64,000 nt of DNA from Deltaproteobacteria bacterium (lineage in GTDB: Bacteria > Myxococcota > Kuafuiibacteriia > Kuafuiibacteriales > Kuafuiibacteriaceae). Position numbers and translations under genes: made by a program. Positions 13,272-25,263 of this stretch are shown here, piece after piece; within the stretch, counting starts at the first letter, position 1; each line of letters begins with the position of its first letter. The notes under the pieces were generated by a model that did no database searches, was not told where the DNA came from, and was given only the letters and a program-made list of their open reading frames with translations. The stretch lies in assembly GCA_020632995.1 (NCBI GenBank), contig JACKEN010000002.1:248001-312000 (forward strand). Direction: 5' to 3'.

Positions 13272-13786
13272 TGAACCGTCCCATCCGCCAGGTGGGACAA
13301 CCGGCGATGTAGGCTACGATGCGCTTCGGCGCGGTGCGTCGAGGCGACCCACGGGCAACGTCGGGCGCCTCCGTCCACGACCTCGGAGGCGGCGTCCTGG
13401 GCAGAGAGCGGCAAATCTCGCAGCGTTCTCCTTTGAGTCCTTAGGAGCTTCGCCAGGCAGGTTGCGCGCAACCGTGATCAGCGCGCGCGGGCCAACTGCA
13501 ATACAAGCTGCCGGATACCGCTTTGACCGCGCCTCGAACCCGGTGGCGAACGTAGCCAACTGTCGGCGGCTGAGCGTGGCCGCCCTCCAGGTGGCAAACC
13601 CAGGCTGGCAACAGGGCGAAGTGTCGGCGCTTGGCGGCACATCTCTCCCTGGGAGTAAGCCTGACTTGCAAACGCCTCCGTTGTTGCCCGCTAATCCCGC
13701 CCCATCGCGGGAAACACCGCTCCGCCCCGTGGGCGGGGAGCCGGTGCGCGAGGGAACCCGTCTCACAGAACGAAAGGGAGGTTGCA
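13272..13786. other. Intergenic region (515 bp) with 14-bp palindrome
   Basis: No coding segment with plausible composition was found on either strand. Base composition is less GC-rich than the flanks. A perfect 14-bp palindrome GGTTGCGCGCAACC lies at 13460-13473. The ribosome site for the downstream metalloprotease (AAGGGAGG, 13773-13780) is at the right edge. The promoter of that gene should be within this stretch, but no clear -35/-10 pair stands out. Confidence 0.4.
13278..13298 (+). terminator. Possible terminator after tricorn gene
   Basis: GTCCCA (13278-13283) and TGGGAC (13293-13298) form a short stem seven bases past the tricorn stop codon. There is no T-run, so this is a weak call. 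Confidence 0.35.
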
Positions 13787-15001
13787 GTGTTGATGAACGT
13801 AGAGGATTGGAAGTTGGGTCGCGAGAAGACGCGCAGCATCGTGGCCGCGTCGCTCGCGATGGTCGTCGCCGGCTGCGGTTCGAACCTGGACATCGATGCC
13901 ACCATCGATACCCCCGACCAGATGGAGACCGTGCAGGCCAACAGCGTTGACCTGACCTACGAGGACTTCGTCCAGCAGTACGTCTACAAGGAGCCGTGGG
14001 AGGGTGGCGTCTATATCTATGACGGCGACACCCCGGTCGCGAACGAGAAGCAGCTCTACGAGCTCTATCAGAAGCTGGTGAGCCCGCCTTCTCTCATCGT
14101 GAACACCGTCGGCGGCTCTGACGACAAGTGGAGCGCGAGCCAGGCGGTGAGCCTTACCTACTGCATCAGCAACAGCTTCACCGCCTCGCAGAAGAGCGCG
14201 GTGATCTCCGCCATGCAGACCGCCCTCGAGGGCGGCTGGGAGACCTTCGCCAACGTCGACCTGACCTACGACAGCAGCCAGGACAGCAACTGCACCGCGA
14301 CGAACAACAACGTCACCTTCGACGTGCGTCCGGTGAGCGGCCAGTCCTACCTCGCCCGCGCCTTCTTCCCCAGCTACTCGCGCTCCCAGCGCAACATCCT
14401 CATCGACACCTCGGCCTTCAGCACCAGCTGGCCGCTGTCGGGCATCCTGGGCCACGAGCTCGGCCACGTCCTCGGCTTCCGGCACGAGCACACCCGCCCC
14501 GAGGCCGGGACCTGCTTCGAGGACAACAACTGGCGCGCGCTGACCCCGTACGACTCCGCGTCCATCATGCACTACCCGCAGTGCAACGGCTCCGCGAACA
14601 CCCTGGCCTTCACCACCCGCGACGCCGAGGGCGCCGCGGCGCTGTACGGCGCCCCCGGCAACCCGCCCCCGCCCCCGCCCCCCGGCGGCGGCAACGAGCA
14701 GACCGCCACCGCCTCCGGGACGGTGCGTCGCAACCGTTGGGTGTACTACAGCCCCATCACCGTGGACTCCGGCACCAACTTCCGGGTGGTGATGACCGGC
14801 ACCAACGACGCAGACCTGTACGTGCGCTTCGGGGCCCAGCCCACCACCACCACGTACAACTGCCGCCCCTACCTGACCGGCTCGAACGAGACCTGTGATC
14901 TCACCGTGCCGTCCGGCCAGACCCAGGCGTACATCGGCGTCCGCGGCTACAGCAGCGCGACCTCGTCGTACAACCTGACCGTGACCTGGACCGGGCCCTG
15001 A
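13787..15001 (+). CDS. Metzincin-type zinc metalloprotease lipoprotein with PPC domain
   Basis: The N-terminus has a lipoprotein signal ending in the lipobox MVVAGC, so the mature protein should be lipid-anchored. The catalytic domain carries the extended zinc site HELGHVLGFRHEH (about residue 225) and a Met-turn SIMHYPQ, which define a metzincin resembling M12/astacin-like peptidases. Paired Cys residues (TYCISN, DSNCTATN, GTCFEDN, YPQCNG) suggest disulphides. A PPPPPPPGGG linker leads to a C-terminal pre-peptidase (PPC-like) beta domain with TGTNDADLYVRFG and TAYNC-like Cys motifs. AAGGGAGG at 13773-13780 favours the GTG at 13787 (6-base spacing); an ATG at 13793 is the alternative. It is probably secreted or surface-bound for protein breakdown. 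It stands alone, convergent with groEL. Confidence 0.88.
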   Translation: MLMNVEDWKLGREKTRSIVAASLAMVVAGCGSNLDIDATIDTPDQMETVQANSVDLTYEDFVQQYVYKEPWEGGVYIYDGDTPVANEKQLYELYQKLVSPPSLIVNTVGGSDDKWSASQAVSLTYCISNSFTASQKSAVISAMQTALEGGWETFANVDLTYDSSQDSNCTATNNNVTFDVRPVSGQSYLARAFFPSYSRSQRNILIDTSAFSTSWPLSGILGHELGHVLGFRHEHTRPEAGTCFEDNNWRALTPYDSASIMHYPQCNGSANTLAFTTRDAEGAAALYGAPGNPPPPPPPGGGNEQTATASGTVRRNRWVYYSPITVDSGTNFRVVMTGTNDADLYVRFGAQPTTTTYNCRPYLTGSNETCDLTVPSGQTQAYIGVRGYSSATSSYNLTVTWTGP

Positions 15002-15025
15002 TCGTCGGGACCCCCTGAAACGCGA

Positions 15026-15059
15026 ACACCCCGCGCCGACCGAGGTCGGAGCGGGGTGT
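15026..15059. terminator. Bidirectional terminator hairpin between metalloprotease and groEL
   Basis: ACACCCCGC (15026-15034) pairs with GCGGGGTGT (15051-15059), and inside it CCGACC pairs with GGTCGG around a GA turn. This very strong hairpin lies exactly between two convergent genes. There is no clear T-run on either side. Confidence 0.75.
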
Positions 15060-15085
15060 CGCAGGTTGGCTTGCGCCGGGATGGA

Positions 15086-16735
<1,650 letters not shown>

Positions 16736-16778
16736 TGTCTTATGCCTCCTAGGCGGTTCTCAGAAGAGAGGGGCGGGT

Positions 16779-17069
16779 TCAGCCGAAGATGCCGAGGCAC
16801 TCATCCTCACGCAGGATGATGTGCTCCTCGCCGTCGACCTTGATCTCGGTGCCGCTGTACTTGCCGAACAGCACCTTGTCGCCGACCTTGACCTCGAGGG
16901 GCCGGACCTTGCCGTCCTCGAGGATCTTGCCGTTGCCCACGGCGACGACCTCACCCTCGATGGGCTTCTCCTTGGCGGAGTCGGGGATGATGATGCCGCC
17001 CTTGGACTTCTCCTCGGCCGCGATGCGCTTCACCAGAAGGCGATCCTGGAGGGGACGAAAGTTCGCCAT
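16779..17069 (-). CDS. groES: Co-chaperonin GroES (Hsp10)
   Basis: A 96-residue co-chaperonin. FRPLQDRLLVKRIAAEEKS contains the N-terminal strand, and the following GGIIIPDSAKEKP is the mobile loop with the hydrophobic IIIP that contacts GroEL. The remaining GEVVAVGNGKIL and VGDKVLFGKYSGTEI blocks are standard. It caps the GroEL ring. It is the first gene of the operon, with the promoter upstream at 17164-17191. Confidence 0.98.
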   Translation of the reverse strand: MANFRPLQDRLLVKRIAAEEKSKGGIIIPDSAKEKPIEGEVVAVGNGKILEDGKVRPLEVKVGDKVLFGKYSGTEIKVDGEEHIILREDECLGIFG

Positions 17070-17094
17070 GATTCTCTGCTCCTAGTTCCTAACG

Positions 17095-17107
17095 AACGAT
17101 AATCGTT
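17095..17107 (-). promoter_or_regulatory. Short inverted repeat in groES leader
   Basis: AACGAT (17095-17100) and ATCGTT (17102-17107) form a perfect inverted repeat with a one-base spacer, 26 bases upstream of the groES start codon. Its place in the leader suggests an operator or a leader hairpin. It does not match the CIRCE element (TTAGCACTC-N9-GAGTGCTAA). Confidence 0.35.
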
Positions 17108-17126
17108 GGAGATTTCAGCCTGGTTT

Positions 17127-17147
17127 AGCCACCCGAGGTGGGTGGCT
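17127..17147 (-). promoter_or_regulatory. Hairpin/operator-like inverted repeat upstream of groES
   Basis: AGCCACCC (17127-17134) and GGGTGGCT (17140-17147) are perfect 8-bp arms with a 5-base loop. The element sits just downstream of the predicted -10, where a repressor site or an mRNA thermosensing hairpin could act. Inferred from position only. Confidence 0.4.
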
Positions 17148-17163
17148 GCCAAACTCGTGCGGA

Positions 17164-17191
17164 GATCTAGCACCGCGGGCCACGGCGTCAA
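17164..17191 (-). promoter_or_regulatory. Predicted groESL promoter
   Basis: On the minus strand TTGACG (17191-17186) and TAGATC (17169-17164) are separated by 16 bases, a reasonable sigma-70-type -35/-10 pair about 95 bases upstream of groES. No better candidate was seen in the region. Confidence 0.5.
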
Positions 17192-17296
17192 GACAAAGCG
17201 CCAGAAAAAGACGTTTTCACCTACGGCCCCGGCCCGCCTGCGTAGACCGGATCGGTGGGCGGAGGTGGGCGAAGCGGCGCCCGCCGATACTCGAGA

Positions 17297-18523
17297 TCAG
17301 GGTCGCGGGATGAGGGTCAGGGACACCGCGTCGGGCGGGCCGGCCGAGGCCTTGGCCGCCACCAGGGCGCCCGCCGCCCCGAGGACCACCCCCGCCGCCA
17401 CCGCCCATACCCAAGGCGCCCGCCACCACGCCGAGCCGCCCGGCACCACCTCGGCCGAGGCCCGGCTCGGGATGGGGCCGGGGAGGGCGGGGGCGAGGAG
17501 GGCGGGCCAGGCGGGCGGGGCGCAGGCGAGGGCGGCGTCGAGGGCGGCGGCCAGGGCCTCCGGGCTGGCGTCGGGGGCGTAGCCGGCGCCGCGGTCGGAC
17601 AGCACGAGGCGCACCGCCACGGTGCCGGTGGCGGCGGGGCCGAGCCGAGGGGCCAGCACCACCTCGGCCACCAGGGCGTGCTCCACCCCGGCCCGCCGCA
17701 CCAGGAGGGCGGTGGCCTCCGGGGCGTCGGTGCCGAGGCGGGCGAGGACGTGGTGCTCGGGGTCGGGGGCCAGCCGGGCCTCCACCGTGCGGGTGTCGGC
17801 GGCCGGGACGTCGAGGGAGCGGAGCTGGCTCGCGTAGCCCTGGGCGCTGATCCGGAGCAGGTGCCGCCCCGCTGGCACCGCGTCCAGCACCAGCGGCGCC
17901 GGCCCCACCGGGTGCCCATCGAGGAACACCATGCCGCCCGGCCCCTCTGGCGGCACCACCACCTCGAGCCGCCCGGTGGCCCTGAGGCCGCGGGCGTCCT
18001 TGGCCGCGGCCAGCTCGGCCGCGAGGCGGGGGTCGAAGCGGTGCCGCGGCGCCACCAGGTCGGGCGCGAGGTCGAGGGCCCGCTGCAACCGAACCTGCAC
18101 CGCGTCCAGCTGACCGCGGGCCAGGTACACCGCCGCCGCCAACAGGTGCGCCTCGGCCAGGAGCGCGGTGGCGCCCTCCGCCTGGTGCACCGGGACCAGC
18201 TTGGTGGTGACCTCGGTGATGCGGGCGAGCGCGCCCTCGTCGTCCAGCTCCTTGAAGCGCGCCTCGGCCTGGGCGAGCTGGGCCTTCGCGGTGACCAGGG
18301 CCTGGTCCCGGGCCCGCGCGCCGCCCTCGGCCGAAAGCGCCCGCAGGGTGGCCTCCTCGGAGGCCAGGGTGAGGCGCTCGGCCGCCACCGCTCGCAGGCG
18401 GCGCTCCACCGCGGGCACCGCCGCGCTCAGCCCGGGGTCGGGCGCGCGCACCACCACCGCCACCCTCGCCTCGGGCGCGATCGGCGGGCAGGCCGCGGCG
18501 AGGGCGAGCAGCACTGGGATCAT
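17297..18523 (-). CDS. PEGA-domain exported protein with C-terminal membrane anchor
   Basis: This 408-residue protein starts with a short signal (MIPVLLALAAACPPIAPEA). Residues 60-150 are Ala-rich helices with TPR-like character (AKAQLAQAEARFKELDDEGA, LDAVQVRLQRALDLAPDLVA). A PEGA domain follows: GRLEVVVPPEGPGGMVFLDG then HPVGPAPLVLDAVPAGRHLL. A C-terminal hydrophobic helix (WVWAVAAGVVLGAAGALVAA) probably anchors it. PEGA proteins are usually envelope or surface-associated in myxobacteria, with no defined enzymatic role. The ATG at 18523 overlaps the stop of the glycosyltransferase-like gene (ATGA), and GAGGAA lies just upstream. It is the last gene of the six-gene operon. The ABC of its function is unknown. 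Confidence 0.75.
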   Translation of the reverse strand: MIPVLLALAAACPPIAPEARVAVVVRAPDPGLSAAVPAVERRLRAVAAERLTLASEEATLRALSAEGGARARDQALVTAKAQLAQAEARFKELDDEGALARITEVTTKLVPVHQAEGATALLAEAHLLAAAVYLARGQLDAVQVRLQRALDLAPDLVAPRHRFDPRLAAELAAAKDARGLRATGRLEVVVPPEGPGGMVFLDGHPVGPAPLVLDAVPAGRHLLRISAQGYASQLRSLDVPAADTRTVEARLAPDPEHHVLARLGTDAPEATALLVRRAGVEHALVAEVVLAPRLGPAATGTVAVRLVLSDRGAGYAPDASPEALAAALDAALACAPPAWPALLAPALPGPIPSRASAEVVPGGSAWWRAPWVWAVAAGVVLGAAGALVAAKASAGPPDAVSLTLIPRP

Positions 18524-19521
18524 CGCGCCGTTCCTCGCAAGGCTGACTGCACACGTCGGGCCGCCCCCCGCACCCGGCGCTGGAGGTAGTCGGGGTGCCA
18601 GGACGAGAAGCGCCAGGCGTGCCGCGCGTACGCGGCCCAGTCGATGGGGTAGGGCAGGTCGCCGAGGCTCCGCACCCGCGTGCGTCGGTGCCTCGTCTCC
18701 GACAGGCGGCTCTGTTGGTCGTTCACGAAGTGGTTGCTCATCAGCACCGGGCCCAGGGCGTCGGCGGCGTCCCAGAACAACGCCTCCTTCGGCCAGGCCT
18801 GTAGCACATGGGCGAAGCGCTGTCGGGCGAAGGCCACGTTCTCGTTCTTCACCTCGGCGTCCCGGTCGAAGAACACGTCGCCGAAGCGGTGCCGGAGCGC
18901 CATCACGCTGGTGTCCTCGCCCACCGCGCTCAGGAGCGAGAAGCCGCAGGAGGCCGGGAACCGGCCGCGGTGCCAGGGGGTGCGGTAGCCAAGGGGGGCC
19001 AGGGGGGAGGGGAGCAGGTCCCACTGCAGCACCCGGGTGAAGGCGAGGATCATCGCGGGCGGCAGGTTACCTTGCGCGTGCAGGGCCTCCAGGTGCCGGC
19101 GGAAGCCGGCCGCGGTGTCGGTGGGGAGCACGTCGTCGTCGTCCAGGGTGGTGGTGAGGACGTGGGTGGCTCCGGGGCGCAGGTAGGGGGCGAGCCAGTC
19201 CAGGCCCACGAGGTCCTGCCCCGGGGTGTGGACGTGGAGGTGGGCGCGGCGCGTCCCCGCCACCCAGGCCTCCATCCGTCGCCGAAGGGGCGGCGGGAGG
19301 TCCCGGTCCACCATCACCACCCACCCCACCTCGGGGTCGGTCTGGGCCCGGACCGAGGGCAGGCTGGTGAAGTGCATGAGCCGCCACCGCAGGGCGAGGT
19401 TGTCGGGGGCGAGGGGGTCCCGGTCGGCGAAGAAGGTCGGGCCGCTCACCGTCTGCAACGCGCCCTGCATCCGGACGCAGAAGCGGGTGATGATGAGGTG
19501 GTCCAGCTGCATGGCGCTCAT
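18520..19521 (-). CDS. Putative rhamnosyltransferase-family glycosyltransferase
   Basis: The opening MQLDHLIITRFCVRMQGALQ, the block LRWRLMHFTSLPSVRAQTDP followed by GWVVMVDRDLPP, and the DDDD cluster in VLTTTLDDDDVLPTDTA match the putative rhamnosyl transferase group (Pfam Rhamno_transf, PF11316), a GT-A-like fold. A run of acidic residues normally binds metal and nucleotide sugar. No transmembrane segment is seen, so it should be cytoplasmic or peripheral. The ATG at 19521 forms an ATGA overlap with the upstream gene. It sits among envelope proteases and a PEGA protein, which hints at modification of a surface polysaccharide or protein; the acceptor is unknown. Confidence 0.72.
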   Translation of the reverse strand: MSAMQLDHLIITRFCVRMQGALQTVSGPTFFADRDPLAPDNLALRWRLMHFTSLPSVRAQTDPEVGWVVMVDRDLPPPLRRRMEAWVAGTRRAHLHVHTPGQDLVGLDWLAPYLRPGATHVLTTTLDDDDVLPTDTAAGFRRHLEALHAQGNLPPAMILAFTRVLQWDLLPSPLAPLGYRTPWHRGRFPASCGFSLLSAVGEDTSVMALRHRFGDVFFDRDAEVKNENVAFARQRFAHVLQAWPKEALFWDAADALGPVLMSNHFVNDQQSRLSETRHRRTRVRSLGDLPYPIDWAAYARHAWRFSSWHPDYLQRRVRGAARRVQSALRGTAR

Positions 19522-20744
19522 CGTTGATCCCACGCCACCACCCGCACCCGGCCCACCCCGGGCAGGGCGGTCAGGCGCTGGATGAGGCCGGGGCGTACGT
19601 CGGTGAGGATCACCGCCCTCGCCCGGGCGCGCTCGAGGAGGGCGTCGGCGAGCCCCTCGGGCGGCGCGGTGAGCCCCACGACGCGGGCGCGCAGCACCGG
19701 CCGCAGGGTGCGGCCCGGGTCCAGCCGGTCCGAGGCCAGGGCGTCGGCCGCGCGCCGCGGATCCCGGAGCGCGAGATCGACCGAGGCGGTGGCGGTGGCG
19801 ACCCCCCGGCGCCAGGCCGCCTCGCCCAGGGGGGGCGCCTTGGCCCACCCGAGGAGGCGGGCCAGGGCCTCCGGCTCCGCGCCCACCGTGGCGGTGCGGG
19901 CGAGGGTGAGCACCGGCGCGCCCCACTCCGCTTCGATGCCGTCGCTCGCGGCGAGGGCGGCCACCACCGCGGGGCCGGCCTCCGCCCGAACGTCGGGGGC
20001 CCACAGGCCGAGCGCCACCCGCGCGTCGTGGCGCCCCGGCTGGTCGACCAGCCACAGCTCCAGGGGGCCCTCGGCCGGGCCCGCCGTCGTCTTCGGGGTC
20101 GGCGCGGGGGTGCCGCCGTGGATCGGGGGTGGCAAGCTATCCTGCACCAGCGCGGCGGCCCCGGCGGGGATCCGGCCGGTGATGACCACCGCGCGGCGGC
20201 CCGCCTTGAGCACCGCGGCGAGGAAGGCCGCCGCGTCGGCCTGGGTCACCTCGGCCAGGCCGCTCACGTCGCCCTCGACTGGGGCCTGGCCGGTGAGGGC
20301 CTGGCGTAGGGTCCCGCGGAGCAGGCGGCGGTCGTCCCGCAGGCTGGCCTGCCGCGCGGCGACGGCGGCGGCCACCGCGCGGTCGACCTCGGGGGTCGAC
20401 AGCGGACCCGGCGCGAGGGCGGCCATCACGTCCTGCAGGTTGGACTGCACTGCCTCGGGCGGGGCCCCGAACGCGATGATCAGGCCCTCTGGGTGGCGCT
20501 GGACCTCCAGGGTGGCGCCGAGCCCGGCGGCGTCGGTGAGGCGCGCGTCGAGGAGCTCGGCGATCACCGCGCCGAGGCCGGCTCGGCCCTCGGGGTCGGG
20601 TGGGGTGGGCAGCGCCACCCGCACCTCGCTCCAGGCGGGGCCCGGGGCGGGGAGGGCGATCAGCTCGCCGCCGCCCTCCAGCGGCCGCACCTGCAGCGCG
20701 GGCGGGGCGCCAGCCACCGCGAGGCAGACCAGGAGCGGGGTCAC
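19518..20744 (-). CDS. Degenerate M16 (insulinase/pitrilysin)-like protein, exported
   Basis: The 408-residue product has a short signal (MTPLLVCLAVAGAPPAL) and the alternating alpha-beta pattern of M16 peptidases, such as GLGAVIAELLDARLTDA, GLGATLEVQRHPEGLIIAFG and FLAAVLKAGRRAVVITG. The inverted zinc motif HxxEH, expected where GLGAVIAELLD lies, is absent, so peptidase activity is unlikely. In two-subunit M16 systems one partner is commonly inactive; here both this protein and its upstream neighbour appear inactive. The start is a GTG in a GTGA overlap with the preceding gene. Identification rests on fold pattern rather than catalytic residues. Confidence 0.6.
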   Translation of the reverse strand: MTPLLVCLAVAGAPPALQVRPLEGGGELIALPAPGPAWSEVRVALPTPPDPEGRAGLGAVIAELLDARLTDAAGLGATLEVQRHPEGLIIAFGAPPEAVQSNLQDVMAALAPGPLSTPEVDRAVAAAVAARQASLRDDRRLLRGTLRQALTGQAPVEGDVSGLAEVTQADAAAFLAAVLKAGRRAVVITGRIPAGAAALVQDSLPPPIHGGTPAPTPKTTAGPAEGPLELWLVDQPGRHDARVALGLWAPDVRAEAGPAVVAALAASDGIEAEWGAPVLTLARTATVGAEPEALARLLGWAKAPPLGEAAWRRGVATATASVDLALRDPRRAADALASDRLDPGRTLRPVLRARVVGLTAPPEGLADALLERARARAVILTDVRPGLIQRLTALPGVGRVRVVAWDQR

Positions 20745-22042
20745 GGGGCGTCCTCCTGACCCACCACGAGCACGGGCGGGCGCTGGGCCAGCTTGCGCGC
20801 GAGGGCCCGCAGATCGACCTCGGCCGGGGCCTGGGCGGCGGTCAGGTAGGCCGCCACCCGATCGGCCACGGTGCCCTCGCCGTCGGCCAGGAGGAGCTCG
20901 GCCACCAGCTGACCTCGGCCCTCGAGGCTGGCCCAGCTCCGGAGGGCGTCGGCCCGCAGGCTCGCTTGCACCTGCTCGAGCTGCAGCCCGGTGGTGGCGC
21001 CCCGGCCGATCTCGGTGAGCTGGGCCCGGACCTGGGCCGCGGCGGTGGTGGCGGTGGCGGTGGGCCCGAGCGCGGCGAAGACCTCGAGCGCGCGCCCGCG
21101 GGGCCCGACCTCGGTGAGGAGCTCCAGCCCCGGGAGGTGCGCGGCCTCGAGGGCGGGGGCGAGGCGCCGGGTGGGGCCGCCGAGGAGCAGGGCGAGGGCC
21201 CGCAGGTGGGCGAGGCCGGCGGGGTCGGCGGAGGGGAGCGACCAGCCGAGGAGGGCGACCCGCGCCTCACCCTCCGCGCGCACCTCGACCGGGGCCCGCG
21301 GGCCCACCACCGCGAGCAGGGCGGCCGCAGGGCAGCCTGCGGTGGTCGGCGCCGCCCGGCGGAGGGCGCGGAGGGTACTGGTCCTGGAGACCGGCCCGGC
21401 CACTACCCAGAGGCTCGGGCCGGGCCGGTCGCAAGCCACCTTGCCACCGGAGGACAGCACCTCCACCCAGGTTCGGCGCAGCCTGCGCCTGAGGGCGCCG
21501 GGGCCCGCCTCCTTCGGGGGGGCAGGCGTCGGCCCCGCGGCCCGCCACGGGGCGGTGGCCCAGTCGACCAGCTCAGGCAGCTGCGGGGGGGCGCCCACCG
21601 CGACCGCCGCGCTGAGGTCGCGCGTCACCCCCACCCAGCGCCGGGCGGGGGCGGGGACGGGCGCGGCCCAGCCGTGGTGGGCCCAGGCCTCGGCCCGGCC
21701 CCGGGCCCCGGGGGGATCGTCGGCCCAGCCCCGCTGCAACCAGACCTGCACCGTGACCGCGCGGGCGGCGGGGTCGGGGAGGAGGACGACGTCGCTCGCT
21801 TCGCCCAGGCGGTACTGCTCGACCCGGACGCCGGCCACCGAGCCGGTGGCCACCAGGCTCAGGCGCGGGCCGGGCCCCTCGTTCGCGGCCGCGAGGTCGG
21901 CCTGGACCTGCTGGGCCTCAAGGTCCGCGCCAGCGAGGCCCGCGGCGGGGCGGCCAGGGGGCCCGGAGCGACAGCCGGCGGGCAGGCCGGCGCCCAGGCA
22001 CAACAGCGCGCTGAGGCACCAGGGACGAGTGAGGGGGGCCAC
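20741..22042 (-). CDS. Degenerate M16-like lipoprotein
   Basis: A lipoprotein signal ends in LPAGC (MAPLTRPWCLSALLCLGAGL then PAGC). The mature part has two M16-like halves. In the first, VTVQVWLQRGWADDPPGARG is followed by RAEAWAHHGW, the position of the zinc-binding HxxEH helix, but no HxxEH is present. The second half has the strands RVALLGWSLPSADPAGLAHL and LRALALLLGGPTRRLAPALE typical of the M16 C-terminal domain. It is thus a non-catalytic, outer-membrane-anchored relative and is probably a structural partner of the next gene (GTGA overlap). It lies 44 bases downstream of the C-terminal-processing protease. Confidence 0.6.
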   Translation of the reverse strand: MAPLTRPWCLSALLCLGAGLPAGCRSGPPGRPAAGLAGADLEAQQVQADLAAANEGPGPRLSLVATGSVAGVRVEQYRLGEASDVVLLPDPAARAVTVQVWLQRGWADDPPGARGRAEAWAHHGWAAPVPAPARRWVGVTRDLSAAVAVGAPPQLPELVDWATAPWRAAGPTPAPPKEAGPGALRRRLRRTWVEVLSSGGKVACDRPGPSLWVVAGPVSRTSTLRALRRAAPTTAGCPAAALLAVVGPRAPVEVRAEGEARVALLGWSLPSADPAGLAHLRALALLLGGPTRRLAPALEAAHLPGLELLTEVGPRGRALEVFAALGPTATATTAAAQVRAQLTEIGRGATTGLQLEQVQASLRADALRSWASLEGRGQLVAELLLADGEGTVADRVAAYLTAAQAPAEVDLRALARKLAQRPPVLVVGQEDAP

Positions 22043-22086
22043 GCCGGGCTGGATGCTACACCAGTTCCTGGGGTGCCGCCCGGGAC

Positions 22087-25248
<3,162 letters not shown>

Positions 25249-25263
25249 CTAGCCTCGTGGTCC

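Noticed and set aside
13700..13720. Resemblance of GCGGGAAAC to the tRNA-Gly 3' end, as an attachment site
   Set aside because: Only nine bases match, and it is 48 kb away with no integrase; chance is expected in this composition.
17070..17217. CIRCE (HrcA) element upstream of groES
   Set aside because: No TTAGCACTC / GAGTGCTAA pair is present; the CTAGCAC-like piece lacks the partner half.
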